This document shows, piece by piece, positions 24,801 to 36,753 of a DNA stretch of 64,000 bases; position 1 is the first letter of the stretch; each line of letters opens with the position of its first letter. Where the stretch lies: positions 1,674,001 through 1,738,000 of the forward strand of contig JAHWDD010000004.1 of NCBI GenBank assembly GCA_023897205.1. The letters run 5' to 3'. The DNA comes from Exophiala sp. HKRS030. Its lineage: Eukaryota; Ascomycota; Eurotiomycetes; Chaetothyriales; Herpotrichiellaceae. A program made the position numbers and the translations under genes. Under the pieces are notes generated by a model. It did not search any database. It had not been told where the DNA came from and saw nothing but the letters and a program-made list of their open reading frames with translations.

Positions 24801-26161
24801 CTTGAGCAACTTGACCGCGTTACGTCGTACATTACTGCTCTTGTCTTGAAGACTTTGCATTGCTAGCTCAGTTGCATGTTGCCTCCTCTTAGGAAACTTC
24901 TGCTCTAGCTCACAAACCTTCATGAAAACTTGCATTGCTCTTACACGACAGAAAGGCGCTGTGTCAAGAAACCTCTGCTCGAGAGTGTCGAAAAAGGCGT
25001 TGATCTGAATTTTGGTGGTTTCATTCTTGTCTTCCTGTTTGCTCAAGTCGGCTAGCAGGTTGCCACAGACTTCAATAACGGCACATCTTAAGGTATGCGC
25101 CTCGCTGTCGAGAAACTTGGCCAAGAGTCCCATCTCCTTAATTACCAGTCGTGGCTCCAATTCGGACAATTTGATGATGAAAGCCGAGACCGATTTGGGA
25201 CCTTTAGTATCATTCTGACTGAACTCTTTAGCGGCCAATTCTCGCAAGATTTCCGCAGAAAGCTGATGATAGTCGTACTGCTCGGAGAGAATGTGGAGGA
25301 ACTCTGCCATGGGCTCAGACAGATGCTCAAAGTATGTCAAGTTCTGGACAATGGATGTCTGTGCCCAAGAGCATGGCCGTGGTGCTTGACTGCAACACAC
25401 AAAACTTTGTAAGAGAACATGCGTACAGCTGTAATTTTGACCCTGGCCTCCGATTCCATAATAAGGTATATTGATCTCGTGAATAGATTGATGAAGGTAT
25501 CTCGGTCAGAAGTAGTCTGGAAGATGCGATTGAGTTTGAGTTTCATGACCCTACACATGACATCCATCGCGCTCTGGATCTGTCCAGCAGAATCCCAGAC
25601 ATCGTCTTTGGCTGTAGACTTCTTGGGACCTTTAGCGCCTCTCCGTGCTGGAGCAGCATGCGCTTTCTCCGCAGACTTGGTCTCAACAGCTGCTATAGCC
25701 CATTGCAAGAGGAAAGCGTATGCCTCAAGGAGTGTTTTATGATGACTCAGTGTTTCTTGCTCATCGTTCTCGATGTCGTGGTTGGCAATGTCGGTGGTGG
25801 TAGAGAGACCAGAGACTATTAGGTGGAAAGTTTTGCTGAGCGATTGTGCTGACAGCTTCGTGGATTGTCTAGATCGAAGACATCAGTATGTACTCTAGAA
25901 GTAAAATTCATACGACCAAACGCACTTTAACAGGAACTGTACAGTGTCGAAGGCAGAAGTTCTCAAGATTCCCTCCGGGCTTTCGGCGACCAAGTCCAGA
26001 ACAGGTTCTAAAGCACTGTCGACCACAGCAGAAGACAATGTATCGGGGTCGATTTCGCATTCAAGCAAGTCAGGATGTGCTTCTGGTGTGGGTATGGCTG
26101 CTGCATCACTCAGGTATAGTTTTAAGGACTCGTTGATGTCAAAGTTGATCTGGTCTGACAT
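21886..26161 (-). CDS. Condensin complex subunit 1 (CND1/YCS4, CAP-D2), two frameshifts
   Basis: HEAT-repeat non-SMC subunit of condensin, needed for mitotic chromosome compaction. Exons are 26161-25914, 25868-22618 and 22056-21886; restored, the gene codes for about 1223 aa. Hallmarks are HHGHALGAQTSIVQNLTYFE, FLHILSEQYDY, and the conserved C-terminal HEAT block NLQAQATLCLAKLMCVSSEY with RSNAVIALGDMAVCFNHLID. The protein ends with DKHAKNLADKLAARL and a short acidic tail. One base is missing at the CCC run 25364-25366 and one at the GGGG run 23178-23181; adding both gives 3672 nt. The last intron is 561 nt with a GTTGGT donor, unusually long for this window. It is divergent from CDC7, 497 bp apart. 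Confidence 0.95.
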
Positions 26162-26658
26162 CTTTCCGAGGAGTCTGCCCAGCGGCAGAGAGGTGGTTGA
26201 TGACCAGGCGAGGGAACCCGAGGCAAATTTTGATGGTATGTGTCGTCGTTCGAAGGTGTAAGGACAAATCGAGAATCTGAAAAGATCTTGTGATGGAGTT
26301 GGCCAGACTAGGAAGGAGCGATGTCGTTCTGGTCGTCCTTTCCCAATCTGAGGTTCCCACAAGTCTTTGACGTTACAATGTAAAACGAATCAACCTGACC
26401 CTGGCGACGGAGAATGCAGAGGTAGGATGCAACGAGTTTCTCAAGTTGTGAACAAGAGTGGCATCTGCGTTGTCGTTTACTAGGTAGTGGGCACCATAAC
26501 TGAAGATGTTGCGCACGCGTCGTTATTGGCGGCCGGGCCGTGGATTATTGACGTATTTCCTAATCAGGAATAGCCCAGTTTGATCCCCACCACCAAACCA
26601 AACAAGTTGCACGATTGTCCCTGTCGGTCCCCGTCGCAGGCTCAGGGTTGGACGCCGC
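26162..26658. promoter_or_regulatory. Divergent promoter of condensin subunit and CDC7, with one MCB word
   Basis: The 497-bp gap separates the two start codons. It contains ACGCGT at 26515-26520, the binding word of the MBF/MCB cell-cycle factor in yeasts. Both flanking genes act in S/M phase. One copy is weak evidence because about 15 are expected by chance in 64 kb. Confidence 0.4.
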
Positions 26659-28495
26659 ATGCTGATCCACCTACAAGTGCCCCACGGAGTGTTGTCCACG
26701 GTCATGAAATTGCCTAAGCGTGCCAGAGTTGCCCTCAAGGCTATGCGCTCAAAACAAAACCATGTCACCGTTGTCAAGCCATTCAAACCCTCAACTTCGC
26801 AATATACCGTCCTACTGAACTCTTCTAACATCACTCCCGAAGAAGAGACAGAGACGCGTCTATCGAGCCCAGACGAGATTGAGCTGAGAGCTGCAACAAC
26901 CCCAGCACCCGTGGCACCCATTGCCTATACCGTCGCATCTACCTCTACATTTGCTTCTACCCTTGCACGTACGCCAGCGGTCTCTGTCTTGGGAAAGAGG
27001 TCGAGACACGACATGCCTCATCCTGCTGTGAATATACATGAGGACGAACAAGAGAGTCAGCTTTCACGAGCATCTACGGCCAAAGATACGGATCATGAGT
27101 TGTACGAAGACGAAGAGTCCAACCAGGCATTCAATTCAGAAGATTCGGACGATAGCGAGGATGATATCGACGAGAGCGTCATAGAAGATATGCGGAAGCT
27201 GGAGGAGAGCTTCAAAGGGATTTCTCAGAAATACAGACTAATTAATCGTATTGGTGAAGGTACAGAATCCTTGTCCAATCTCGTCTCACTTGTCCTTCTA
27301 ACGCTAATTCTTTCCCACACAAGGTACCTTTTCGACCGTCTACAAAGCTCACCAGCTGCCTCAGAAAGAGGATTTGGACAATGATGTCGATCTTCTGTCT
27401 CAGGATGCAGAAGATATGCCAGTCAAAAAGCGAAAGACCAATTCGGCTACAGCAATGTCGGTTCGTGCTCGTAGGAAACCTCGCACAGTGGCATTAAAAA
27501 AGATCTATGTCACTTCCTCACCCCATCGTATCCTCAACGAATTGGAATTACTTCATGAACTACGTGGTTCACCCTATATTTGTCCACTGTTGACGGCTTT
27601 TCGACATCTTGATCAAGTAGTCGCTGTATTGCCATATTTCAGACACTTGGACTTTCGCTTGTACTATCGAGACTTTCTCGTGAACGACATGCGACACTAC
27701 TTCAGGAGTCTTTTCAGTGCATTGGCTCACGTACACAGAGCGGGGATCCTCCATCGTGATATCAAGCCAACAAATTTCCTGTATGACCACTCTCAAAGAC
27801 AAGGAGTTCTTGTCGATTTCGGTCTGGCCGAGCGGCAAGGCACGGATTGGCAGCCGTGTCTCTGCACTGAGCCCCGAGAGAAACGAAAAGACAAATTCCT
27901 AAACTCATTTGCAGTTCAGATCTTGCAAACACAGCCGGACTTACTTTCAACAGGCTACCCAAAGTCTGATAGCCGTCCATCACGCCGGGCAAACCGGGCA
28001 GGTACACGTGGATTCCGTGCACCAGAGGTCTTGCTCAAATGCACCTCCCAAACAACCAAGATTGATATCTGGTCTGCGGGTGTCATCCTTCTCACCCTTT
28101 TGTCTCGACGATTCCCATTCTTCAACTCCGCCGACGATGTGGATGCCATGATCGAGATGGCTTCCATTTTCGGGCGCAAAAGGATGCAAGCGGTCGCGGC
28201 CATGCATGGACAACTATTCGAAACAAACATCGAGACCATCGGCGAAAGAGGTTTCACGCTCGAGAAGATCATCATCTGGGCAAGCTGTCGGGAAAAGGAG
28301 CATGACACGCTGCGAGCAGGCGAAGCTCAAGCAGTGAGTTTCCTACAAGGGCTGCTTGAGCTTGACTCTGGAAAACGGTTCAGCGCCAAGGAGGCCCTCA
28401 TGCATGAATTCATCACGGCTCCGGTCGAGGACGAAGAAGAGAGAGCCGAGCGAGAAGCCCAAGAAGCGGCCGAGGAGGAGGAGAGGCGACGGTAA
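26659..28495 (+). CDS. CDC7-family (DDK) serine/threonine kinase
   Basis: S-phase kinase catalytic subunit that, with a Dbf4 partner, phosphorylates MCM helicase to fire origins. Exons are 26659-27259 and 27324-28495 (590 aa), joined within the Gly-rich loop to give GEGTFSTVYKA. Also visible are VALKKIY (Lys about 259), HRDIKPTNFL (Asp about 346), DFGLAE (about 365), GTRGFRAPEVLL and DIWSAGVILL. The spacing between DFG and the APE region is enlarged by a basic insert, a CDC7 trait. The N-terminal 190 residues are acidic and Ser-rich (SEDSDDSEDDIDE), and the C-terminus is a Glu/Arg helix. The ATG at 26704 is an alternative start. No frameshift is needed. Confidence 0.93.
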
Positions 28496-29460
28496 TCCCC
28501 AGCAACTAGGGTTTACTTGTCCGTTAGGGGGCCTCCGATCAGGCGAAAATCGAACTTGGAAGAAAAATACATACGCAATAGACGACATGATTGGCTGGGC
28601 GTGATGGATGCGGTTTTCTTTCCATGCATGGCGAGGAAGAGCATAATTGTATTACTAATTAGCGCTTTATACCCTTGGGGGGCTGCATGGGTTGTGCGAG
28701 CATGGCGCACCGGATTAATCACGTCAAAGATACTGATCTCGATCAAGTACAACTATAAGAAATCCTCGGCAGGTAATCTGATAGAGACCATTATTCTGAC
28801 CTCGTTCAACGCCGACCTCGGTTCGTCTTCTCTCTATTTGGGATATTGCCAGATTCCGCAGTGCTCGGCAGTTGATGAAGTCTGTCCAACTTGATAGATA
28901 TCTCGAGCACTCGTCCTTGCTTGTCCGCTCTTTGCTGTCCTCAGGCACGTTGCCGCAGCGAACATGCATACTGTGACGGTGGACGATCTTGGGCTATAGA
29001 GGAGAGGTGCTGGGTGTTGCTTTCCGCTGTAGGTCGTAGCATGGCTTGGGGATAATCTCCTCTTGTCATCCGGTAGTGCGACAAAGGCAAATCCGTATTC
29101 TGGAGGGAACATCTTGTCGCTTTTTCTTCCACACAAAGCCCACTAGGATGGAGGGACAGACTTATTGTGTTGGATCTGCATCTTGACGCTTGGCTTGGCT
29201 TTCCGTCGCTCAGGTTGGTAGACTGGTCGGATGCCAGATTTCGTGCACCATGCTTAGCAGCCGTAGATAGGGATTTCATGGCCAATTGCACGTGCGACGT
29301 CATTCCGTGGTAATCAATGCTGATTTTCTGGGAAATTTGGTGAGGTTGTGATCTTACGACATGGACTCCTGACACTGCTGTGTATGTTGCAAGACGGTCT
29401 CGCTGGTCGAGGCGAATAGAGCCGGATTTGTCGTTTCGACAAAAAAGACGATGGGAATCA
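28496..29460. other. Intergenic, no supported gene
   Basis: A minus-strand open frame of about 140 codons (28941-29375) begins at GTG and lacks family features; nothing else stands out. The stretch separates the 3' ends of CDC7 and the DUF3431 gene. Confidence 0.5.
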
Positions 29461-30668
29461 TCACCCGGTCACTACAGTGCTAACGTTCACCGTACTTGCT
29501 GACACCATGGCTTCCAGCTTCATTTCCTCCAACTGCTCGGGAGTCCTAAATTCGCCCTTCCATCCATATTCGGGCCAGCCATTCGGTAGGGTGGCACTGG
29601 GCGGGAAATGCCAACGGTCGCCGCAGCGGTTCTCGGTACAGGTGAGATTGCACAGGCCGTAGGTTTCGCAGTAACACGAGGCGGCGTCAGGGCAGTGAAC
29701 TGCAGCCTTGCCGAAGATCTGATGCCATGAATACTCCATGATACGGCCAGAGATGCCGTCCTCAAGCTCGGTACCCATCAGCCAGTCGCGGTAGTGCTCA
29801 TAGTCGGATTTCGGGTGGGTTTGCATGGTCGCTCTAGAGGCGGCGAATTGCGCGCAGCAACCGACACCGACGGTCTCGGGGACAGCTACGCCAGGGAAAA
29901 GTTGCTCAAAAGCCGCAGCGTATGCCACCTGTGTGCGGCCAGCTTGGTCGTTGGGTGGTCGGTGGTTTTCTTGCATGGGATGGATTTCGTCCGGGCAGCC
30001 CAGGGTCCAGACGCAACGGAGATTGGCATAGCCTTGTTTGATGATGTGTTCAGGTCGAAGGGATTGCATTAACGGAACACCATCTGAATGAGGTTGATGT
30101 GAGCTTTGGGCCGTCATCTAGGGAGAGAGAGAGATAGTAAGGACATAGTTGAAGGACTTACCGTAGAGTGGGTCATCGTTGTGCCATTGATATCTCTGGC
30201 TGTGGATGAATATCAGGATATCAGGAAGATTGTCATAATTGTTGATTATATGGCTGACGAGGAAGGATCAGATTGATGGTTCAGCAACACATGATGTTCC
30301 AAAGCAAGTAAGACATACGTTAAATATATATTGGCCTCTCGACCTTTGTTCTTGGAAACGGTCAAGGGTGCCGTTTGGTCGTTTGCGACGTAGATATTGG
30401 CCTTCCATTGTGGAATATATTTGGCCAACCAGGAAGAGTCATCACCCTTGAGCGAGGCAACAACGAATTCTATTGACAAGGCAGATGAGAATGGCACCTT
30501 GTCCGAGGATTCAGGATTGATGTTGGTTGCTCTATTGGGCAAGGGGAAATCAAGATAAATATAGGAGGATAGAAAGACAAAGAGGATTGTCATAGATATG
30601 ACGATCCGTACATATTGTCTAGAGCCGAGTTGCGGAAGGCTCTTGAGCCATGATGGACTTGTTATCAT
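29461..30668 (-). CDS. DUF3431 (PF11913) membrane-anchored protein
   Basis: A 354-aa fungal protein of unknown biochemical role. Exons are 30668-30319, 30253-30162 and 30083-29461, with GTATGT/TCAG and GTAAGT/TCAG junctions and a total of 1065 nt. An N-terminal hydrophobic span (about residues 20-40, IVISMTILFVFLSSYIY) suggests a type II anchor with the domain in the lumen or outside. Family landmarks include VSKNKGREANIYLTHIINNY, DILIFIHSQRYQWHNDDPLY and YANLRCVWTLGCPDEIHP, followed by a Cys-rich C-terminal half (CYCETYGLCNLTC). The middle exon is only 92 nt and carries the HSQRYQWHND core. The start is the first in-frame ATG; the open frame upstream has none. A glycan-related role is sometimes guessed for this family but is not shown here. 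Confidence 0.85.
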
Positions 30669-32370
30669 GGCAGGCGTCTTGACATGGATGGTGCCGATGA
30701 GGGAGATGGAGCGAATGCGAATATTTGTGTCAGAAACGTGTGGGTTGGGAGGTGGAAGTTGGAACAAAGCGCTGGCATCTGGAGCTGCGTGCAGAATACA
30801 GCCTCCTTAGCCTTTCCCTTCCCCTACGGATGCCGCCTAGGGATGCCCGAGGGCCCTGGCGAATAGAGGTTGATCCAATGTCCACTTAGTTAAGACCTGA
30901 GGGGCGCAAAGGCCCGTTGACCCTGGAAGGGGTAGCCAGTGTGCCTAGACTTTAAGAGGCAAAAGGTGGTGAGGGAATCTCGTGACCAGAAGCCGGAGGT
31001 GCCTGTGGCGGCCTGTGGCTCATGGTTGCTGGCTGGTGAGGCTCTGTGCACGTGTCGAAAGTCGAGACTGTACCTCCGTAGGTATGTAGTAGCACTTGCC
31101 TTTATTCCTACCCACTGCCTCCTGCCATTCTTGAATAATATCATTGCAATCATCCATTCAACCTGGGGTCTCGGGCGGCAGGCTCGACCGCGAAAGAAAG
31201 TCCTACTCCGTTCCTGCCAGGTTTGGCGCCTGCACCTTCCGCGCTTGTCAAGAACGCTGAAACACAAATCATCCCAATTCCAGCCAAAGTTTCGCCGCAG
31301 TCTTCGACCCGCAGGCCATCAGTTTGTCCGTACTCCGTAGATCGTGATTGTCCCACACTCAAGATTGCAGTTGCACTTTTCTCGCTATTCTCTCGACTTC
31401 CTCGACTCCCTCGACTCTCTCAACTCCCTCGACTCCCCTACCTCATGCTTCGTGCGGCCTCCATATCTCCCAGTCATGAGGAACATCTCCCTCTCTCGAG
31501 AACTCACCAATGAAAAAAGGTGACATTCTCTTCTCAACCGTCCTTCCACACTAACACCAGTTCAAGAGTTTCTCCCACTACCCCCTACCACTGGCACTTC
31601 AGGCGCCCAGCCCATAGCCCGTATGTGCTTCGGTTACTCCCTCTCTGGAGCAACATCTCCACCACGGCTGGCTAGCTGGGAACCAAATCCAATGTCAATT
31701 GAACTTGCCCATGCACCATTGCCCTATTGTCTGTGGATCTACAAACTCCCGTCCCGTTCGCGTTAAATGATTCGGCAACGAGAGCGGTTGGCCGCACTTT
31801 TGTTTCGGCCCCCTCATCGCCAGCCCTGGCCATCGACCATATCGCGAAACGCTGTCCACTTGCTGACACGCCCTACAATCGTGCCAGTACAACTTTCGCT
31901 GGTATTGGAACCAAATCGCTGGTCTACTGTGCCACATCGGGCCCCTCGTGGCCCCTCCCATCGGACTGGTACCCTGGCTTCCAGAGTTATCGCTAGCCTA
32001 AGGAGCCATTATCTAAAATTGTCCAGGCTCGTCTACCGACCAGTGACCATATCCTCTTTGCCTGAAGTCTATTGGCCTCTGTGCCAAATAATTCTGAGCC
32101 TCAAAGCCTCCGAGAGCCAGAGCCTAACTAAGTAGTGGTTGGGAGGTGAGGGTCACCCAAGATAAGGTAACTAACGACTTCTGCACCCAGGTCTGCTTCC
32201 AAGTTTCAATTGTCCACTTCTGTTTTTTCTGTTTTCGCGTACAAGGCCTGCTTCTGCTTTGAATCTGCCAGCAACCTTGCTTTTCACTCCGTACTGATGT
32301 GTTGACATCTCTCAAGAGGCGGATTGACTCGGCATTTGGGGACAACATTAGATCCTCCTTTGGCGCAGAT
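30669..32370. other. Intergenic, C/T-rich, with a short tandem repeat and one palindromic word
   Basis: No gene is supported. TACTCCGTA occurs at 31331-31339, and a CTCGACTCC tandem follows at 31391-31437. Short ORFs around 31.7-32.1 kb overlap on both strands and show no motif. Confidence 0.5.
31391..31437. repeat. Imperfect 9-bp tandem repeat CTCGACTCC
   Basis: About five imperfect copies of a nine-base pyrimidine-rich unit (variants CTCGACTTC, CTCGACTCT and CTCAACTCC), nearly 1 kb before the Cys-rich membrane-protein gene. Confidence 0.8.
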
Positions 32371-33436
32371 ATGCTGGCAAGCTGGATCCTGATACTTGGC
32401 TCGCTCGTCTGCGCCCGAGCTCAGACATGCTACTATCCTAATGGAGGCCTTGCATCATCTGATACTCCTTGCACTGACGCAAATGGCGACAGTTTCTGCT
32501 GCAGTAATTCATACTATTGTCTGAGTAATAAATTATGTCAATGGCAAGACGGGAGGCTATATCGTGGGAGTTGCACAGACGAGGATTGGACATCCAACAA
32601 CTGCCCTCAATTTTGTCAGAATAGTAAGTCAACATCTATTATGGACCTTGCATGAACATAGCCGCTAAATCTTCCTCAGATAATCCTGGCAATGGCATTC
32701 AATTGTGGCAATGTTCTATCACCTCGGGCACCTACTGCTGTAGCACCAACAACAGCGACACCACTTCTTGCTGTGGGCGCGAGGGTGTCGAGCTTTTGAC
32801 TTTACCTGCACCAACAACCTTGGGACAAATCGTAAGCACTGCCTTTGTCAATTTCCAGACGGCAACCACAGCCTCCACCACTAGTTCGCCAACAACCGCC
32901 TCCTCGTCAACATCCACCTCGCCCTCGACCTCCTCGTCGTCTACTTCCACTACTTCCAATTCTGGGTCAAGTACCTCCACAGCCACATCCTCGGCTTCGC
33001 CAGCAGCGTCTACCTCTGATCGCACAACTACCACAGGACAATCCGCCTCAGCAACTGGATCTTCTGCCCCTGCTGAGACTACTGGTGCCGGTGACAACGG
33101 GGAGGTGGCGGTGGCTCAAACACAGGTGCGATCGCGGGCGGCGCAGTAGGAGGTGTTGCTGTCGTCGCCCTTGCCGCACTCGCAGCATGGTGGATCTGGA
33201 ATCGGAAACGAAGGCAATCTTCTCCGGACTTTACCACCCCTCAATCCCCACACGATACCAAAGAGGCTTATTATGGCAGCCCGCCGGGCGGTTATTATCA
33301 GCCGGCTCCTCAAGATATGCCGGGTGAGATGGATGGTGGTCAACAGATGATACCCCAGGAGATGGACTCTGCAGGAGCTCATCCAAGTACCTGGTATGAA
33401 TTACCTGCGGATTCTGTGGGACACCGACCTAGATGA
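32371..33436 (+). CDS. Secreted-face Cys-rich, mucin-like single-pass membrane protein, one frameshift
   Basis: Exons are 32371-32623 and 32680-33436 (GTAAGT/CTCAG). The order is: signal peptide (MLASWILILGSLVCARAQ); an ectodomain of about 110 residues with many cysteines, including paired CC at three sites; a Ser/Thr-rich stalk of about 80 residues; a Gly-rich linker; and a transmembrane span (VAVVALAALAAWWIW). A basic stop-transfer (NRKRRQ) and a Pro/Tyr/Gln cytoplasmic tail (GGYYQPAPQ) follow. The membrane span is reached only if one G is added to the GGGG run at 33099-33102; the total is then 1011 nt (336 aa). Without it the protein would end soluble at 33149. The layout is that of fungal wall sensors or adhesin-like proteins; the ligand is unknown. 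Confidence 0.78.
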
Positions 33437-34195
33437 GAAGTCAACATGGCCTTAGCAAAGGCATATTGTTGGCACTCTTGTGGCTTTGAAGTCATGATCA
33501 TCCGACCGGGATCAGTCCAAATTGTGGTAATGGAGGGGCGCTCGGGCTGCTTCGATGGACTTTTCCATCTATAACAAACTCGAGTTGTGGCATGAACAGC
33601 GCAAATGCATCTCCCAGGTGTTCTTGTAGATCTGGTGCGGGTGGCCCCTATTTATGACTTGTATTTATCCTCATGTCGCCATTTAAACCTCAAGACGGAG
33701 TTGTTGGATTGCACATATGATGAACTGGCGTTTCCGGGTGCTTGTATCTCTTCACCTCTTGGTCAAAATATACATGTGGTTATTTGTGGTAGATCGCTTT
33801 GTTTACAAAGTCGGCGTAGGCCCGAAGGCTCACCCCACAAGGCCCGATCCCTACAAAGCAGCCTGGTGATCCTGGAACCAGATTCGTAAATGGAGACCGT
33901 TTACATAGACCATTGACCACAGTACACGGGCACGCTGCGCAACTGCTCCTCGCCTTCGAGTGCTTGCCAACGTAGCTGCTTGTTCACTTTATCGGGATCG
34001 GGCTGGAATCCCGCTGCACGACATTCCAACCACATCTTGGACTCCGTCCTTGGCATCAAGAATCGACGTCTTCCACCCGTTTCAGCAGGACGATTTTCCC
34101 CGAGTCCATGTCGCTCCACAGGAAATTGGCAGCCATCGAACACTTTCCTGGCCGTCCTTCTGCAATTTTTGAGAACGCTAAGATTCAGATCGATC
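33437..34195. other. Intergenic, no supported gene
   Basis: This is the 3' flank of the membrane-protein gene and the 5' region of the Zn2Cys6 gene. I see no motif or ORF worth naming. Confidence 0.5.
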
Positions 34196-35986
34196 ATGAG
34201 TAGACCACTTAGGAGCAAACAAGGATGCTGGACCTGCCGACTACGAAAGAAGAAATGCGATGAGCGCCATCCTCAATGTTCAACATGTGAATCACTCTTG
34301 ATCACTTGCTATGGTTTTGGTCCCAAACCCGAGTGGATGAAGGACCCAGAAAGAGAAAAGGCAGTTTCCAATGGCCTCAAAGAAATCGTGAAGCATACCT
34401 CAAAACGGAAAGGGTTTGGTCAGTCCTCAAAGCACCGTGCTTCAGATATGGCTATAGCGCCCAAGATCTCCGATGACTCCAAGAAGAGCCCCTCTTCCAC
34501 AACCACATCAAGCGGACAAGATAAAATCGCCCCGTCCTTGCAATCCGGGTCGTCGCACGGCGACTCCGTTCGCCCACACCCCGACGATGAGGTAACGAGG
34601 TCGTGGCCATTCTTCGATTGGAATGATCTGACACTTGCCTAGGCTATACATATCGTTTCGGCGGCCAGTATGCAGCCATCCGTCACAGCGGATGACTCTC
34701 TACTGTTGATGCACTATCTAGACTACGTTCTACCGTTGCAAATGCCTCTTTACAAACCGGATAGTTCACTAGGAGGACGAGGTTGGCTATTGTCGCTCTT
34801 ACTTGAAAACAAGCCGTTATATCATGGCACCATGGCTCTGAGCGCTTACCATCGTAGAGCGACGACGCTGTCACGCAGCAGTCACTTGTATCGAGCCGCT
34901 GCCCTGGTGCAGCAGGAACAGCATCTTGAAATATGCATACAAACAGTCAATGAATTTGCTCAGCATTCCTGCCCGAAGAATGCTCTCGGCATCGCGACGG
35001 CAGTCGTTCAATTGGTTTTCGTCGAGGTATCTCATTTTCTTGCTTTCAATGATTCTCTTGCTGACCCACTCAAACAGCTCTTCACTGGTCACGGCGACTC
35101 ATGGAAAGCCCACCTTCGCGCAGCTCTCACCATGTACAATCGAGGTTCCAAGTCCAACTTCGAGGAATTTGAAATGGCCGACAAATCAAGGAGGATTCTA
35201 CACGAAGATCTGCCTCTTCTTGAATATGAACCTCTAGTTGCAGAGCAAGTCATGAGTTTCAGATTCTTGAGAGGCACATTGACATGGCTAGATATTGTCT
35301 TCTCAGTCACCGCAGGAACAGCACCCAAGGTTCCATCCTCTCAATTCTGCATCGTGACCCCTGATTCACACACAAGGCTTGAAGAAGTCATGGGCTGCAA
35401 GAATTGGATCATGCTTCTGGTTGGCCGCATTTCTGCGCTCAATGAACTGAAAGCTCAAGCCATTCAGCAAGGGCATTTTGACCCCGCGGAGTTTCAACAG
35501 ATCGCGAGTGAAATTGACCAGAGCATACAGTGCAGCCTCGCAAGGAGCGCCCTGCAGAGCTTGGAAATCGATGGATGTGCTCCTGCCATGATGTGTCACG
35601 CGAACCTGGATTTCAGCTGGCTCATCACATCCATCTATACCTACATGGCATCCGTTTATCTACACCTAGTCACCCATGGCTTTAAAGGCCTTGATGTACT
35701 AGACCCGATAATCTCACAAGCAATGGAGAAGGTCCGATTCCACGTACCCCAACAACTCCTGCCCACGATCGTATGTCCCTTGTATGTCATCGGATGTGTC
35801 GCCAGAGAAGAAGATCGACAATTTATCCGCGAGGTTTTCTCCTCTCAGTCATTACTAGACCCTTTGCACCAATATCGACGAAAGATCTTGCCCATTCTCG
35901 AGGAGATCTGGATCAGACGCCGGATGACGGCTGAATTGGAATGGATACATGCTCTTGACCTAAGTCGTGAGATCATACTGCTATGA
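34196..35986 (+). CDS. Zn2Cys6 transcription factor with Fungal_trans_2-like domain
   Basis: A 562-aa regulator in three exons: 34196-34591, 34643-35026 and 35078-35986. Both introns are exactly 51 nt (GTAACG/CTAG and GTATCT/ACAG). The binuclear cluster is Cys 11, 14, 21, 28, 31 and 38 (C-x2-C-x6-C-x6-C-x2-C-x6-C) with the basic run RLRKKK. A Lys/Ser-rich linker of about 90 residues follows, then the helical region beginning LLLMHYLDYVLPLQMPLY, with GRGWLLSLLLENKPLYHG and a C-terminal EEIWIRRRM segment. The second intron does not break the reading frame, so an ORF search hides it. The flavoprotein gene follows on the same strand about 770 bp downstream and is a plausible but unproven target. 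Confidence 0.9.
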
Positions 35987-36753
35987 GCTTCAGGTCGAAT
36001 TCCACCATGGCTGTCGGGCTAAGGCGAACCATATTCCGATAATCGGCCGAAAGATTGGATAAATTCGAATGCGAGATTGCTGCGGTGGCACCTATCTATC
36101 CTTGGCCAAGGGAGAAAATCATCCTTCAATATCTGGCTGTTACCTTTCACAAAGAATGTGCAAAGCCGGAAGTTTGACAGTCAGGAGGCGTAGTCTCAAT
36201 GCCCACTTCGGCGGCTCTCATTTTGATTGGCTCAATGCGCGGCTCGCTCAATGATTCGCTGTGGAAGAGCCACTACGTCCATGATAGCCATCTCCTGCTC
36301 GCTTTCAACAGATCCCACCTTTGCAGTTCTGGGAGCTTGCAAAAGGCTGCCAAAAGCTATGGTTCTCGGATTTCTAAGCACCTAAGGTTCTTTCGAGCAG
36401 GCTCTGCGCTCCGTCCTCTCATTGGTCACTCCTGCGCCTAATAGGGCATTATACCCATCTCTTCGAGTGATCGTTCGGCCTCACTGGTTCCGTGATCGTG
36501 TCAAGAATGTCGCAAGAAATTGTTACAGATGGAGCTTCGAAATTCCTTTGGAGGATGGTCTTCGAATGTTTTGCATTTATATGTCGGCAGCATGGCGTGA
36601 CGCCACCTCGATGTTCCTCTGATATCAGTCAGAGTGCTTCCTACCAACCCATTGACAACCACTTTGAAATGCACATTCACTAGTAGACCAACAATCGGTC
36701 TCGACTATCCGACAACACTTTCTTCGGTTTACAGCACATATTCTGCAGCATTT
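35987..36753. other. Intergenic between regulator and flavoprotein
   Basis: No gene is supported. The open frame running into the flavoprotein from 36634 begins with GTG and is probably 5' leader. There is an ATTGG box at 36421-36425. Confidence 0.45.

Noticed and set aside
28941..29375. Minus-strand ORF of about 140 codons
   Set aside because: It starts at GTG and has no motif, no splice partner and low-information composition.
32732..33097. Acidic Val/Glu-rich minus-strand ORF
   Set aside because: It is the antisense of the Ser/Thr stalk codons of the membrane protein; its composition is explained by that.
36634..36753. N-terminal extension of the flavoprotein
   Set aside because: It begins with GTG; the first ATG is 36754.
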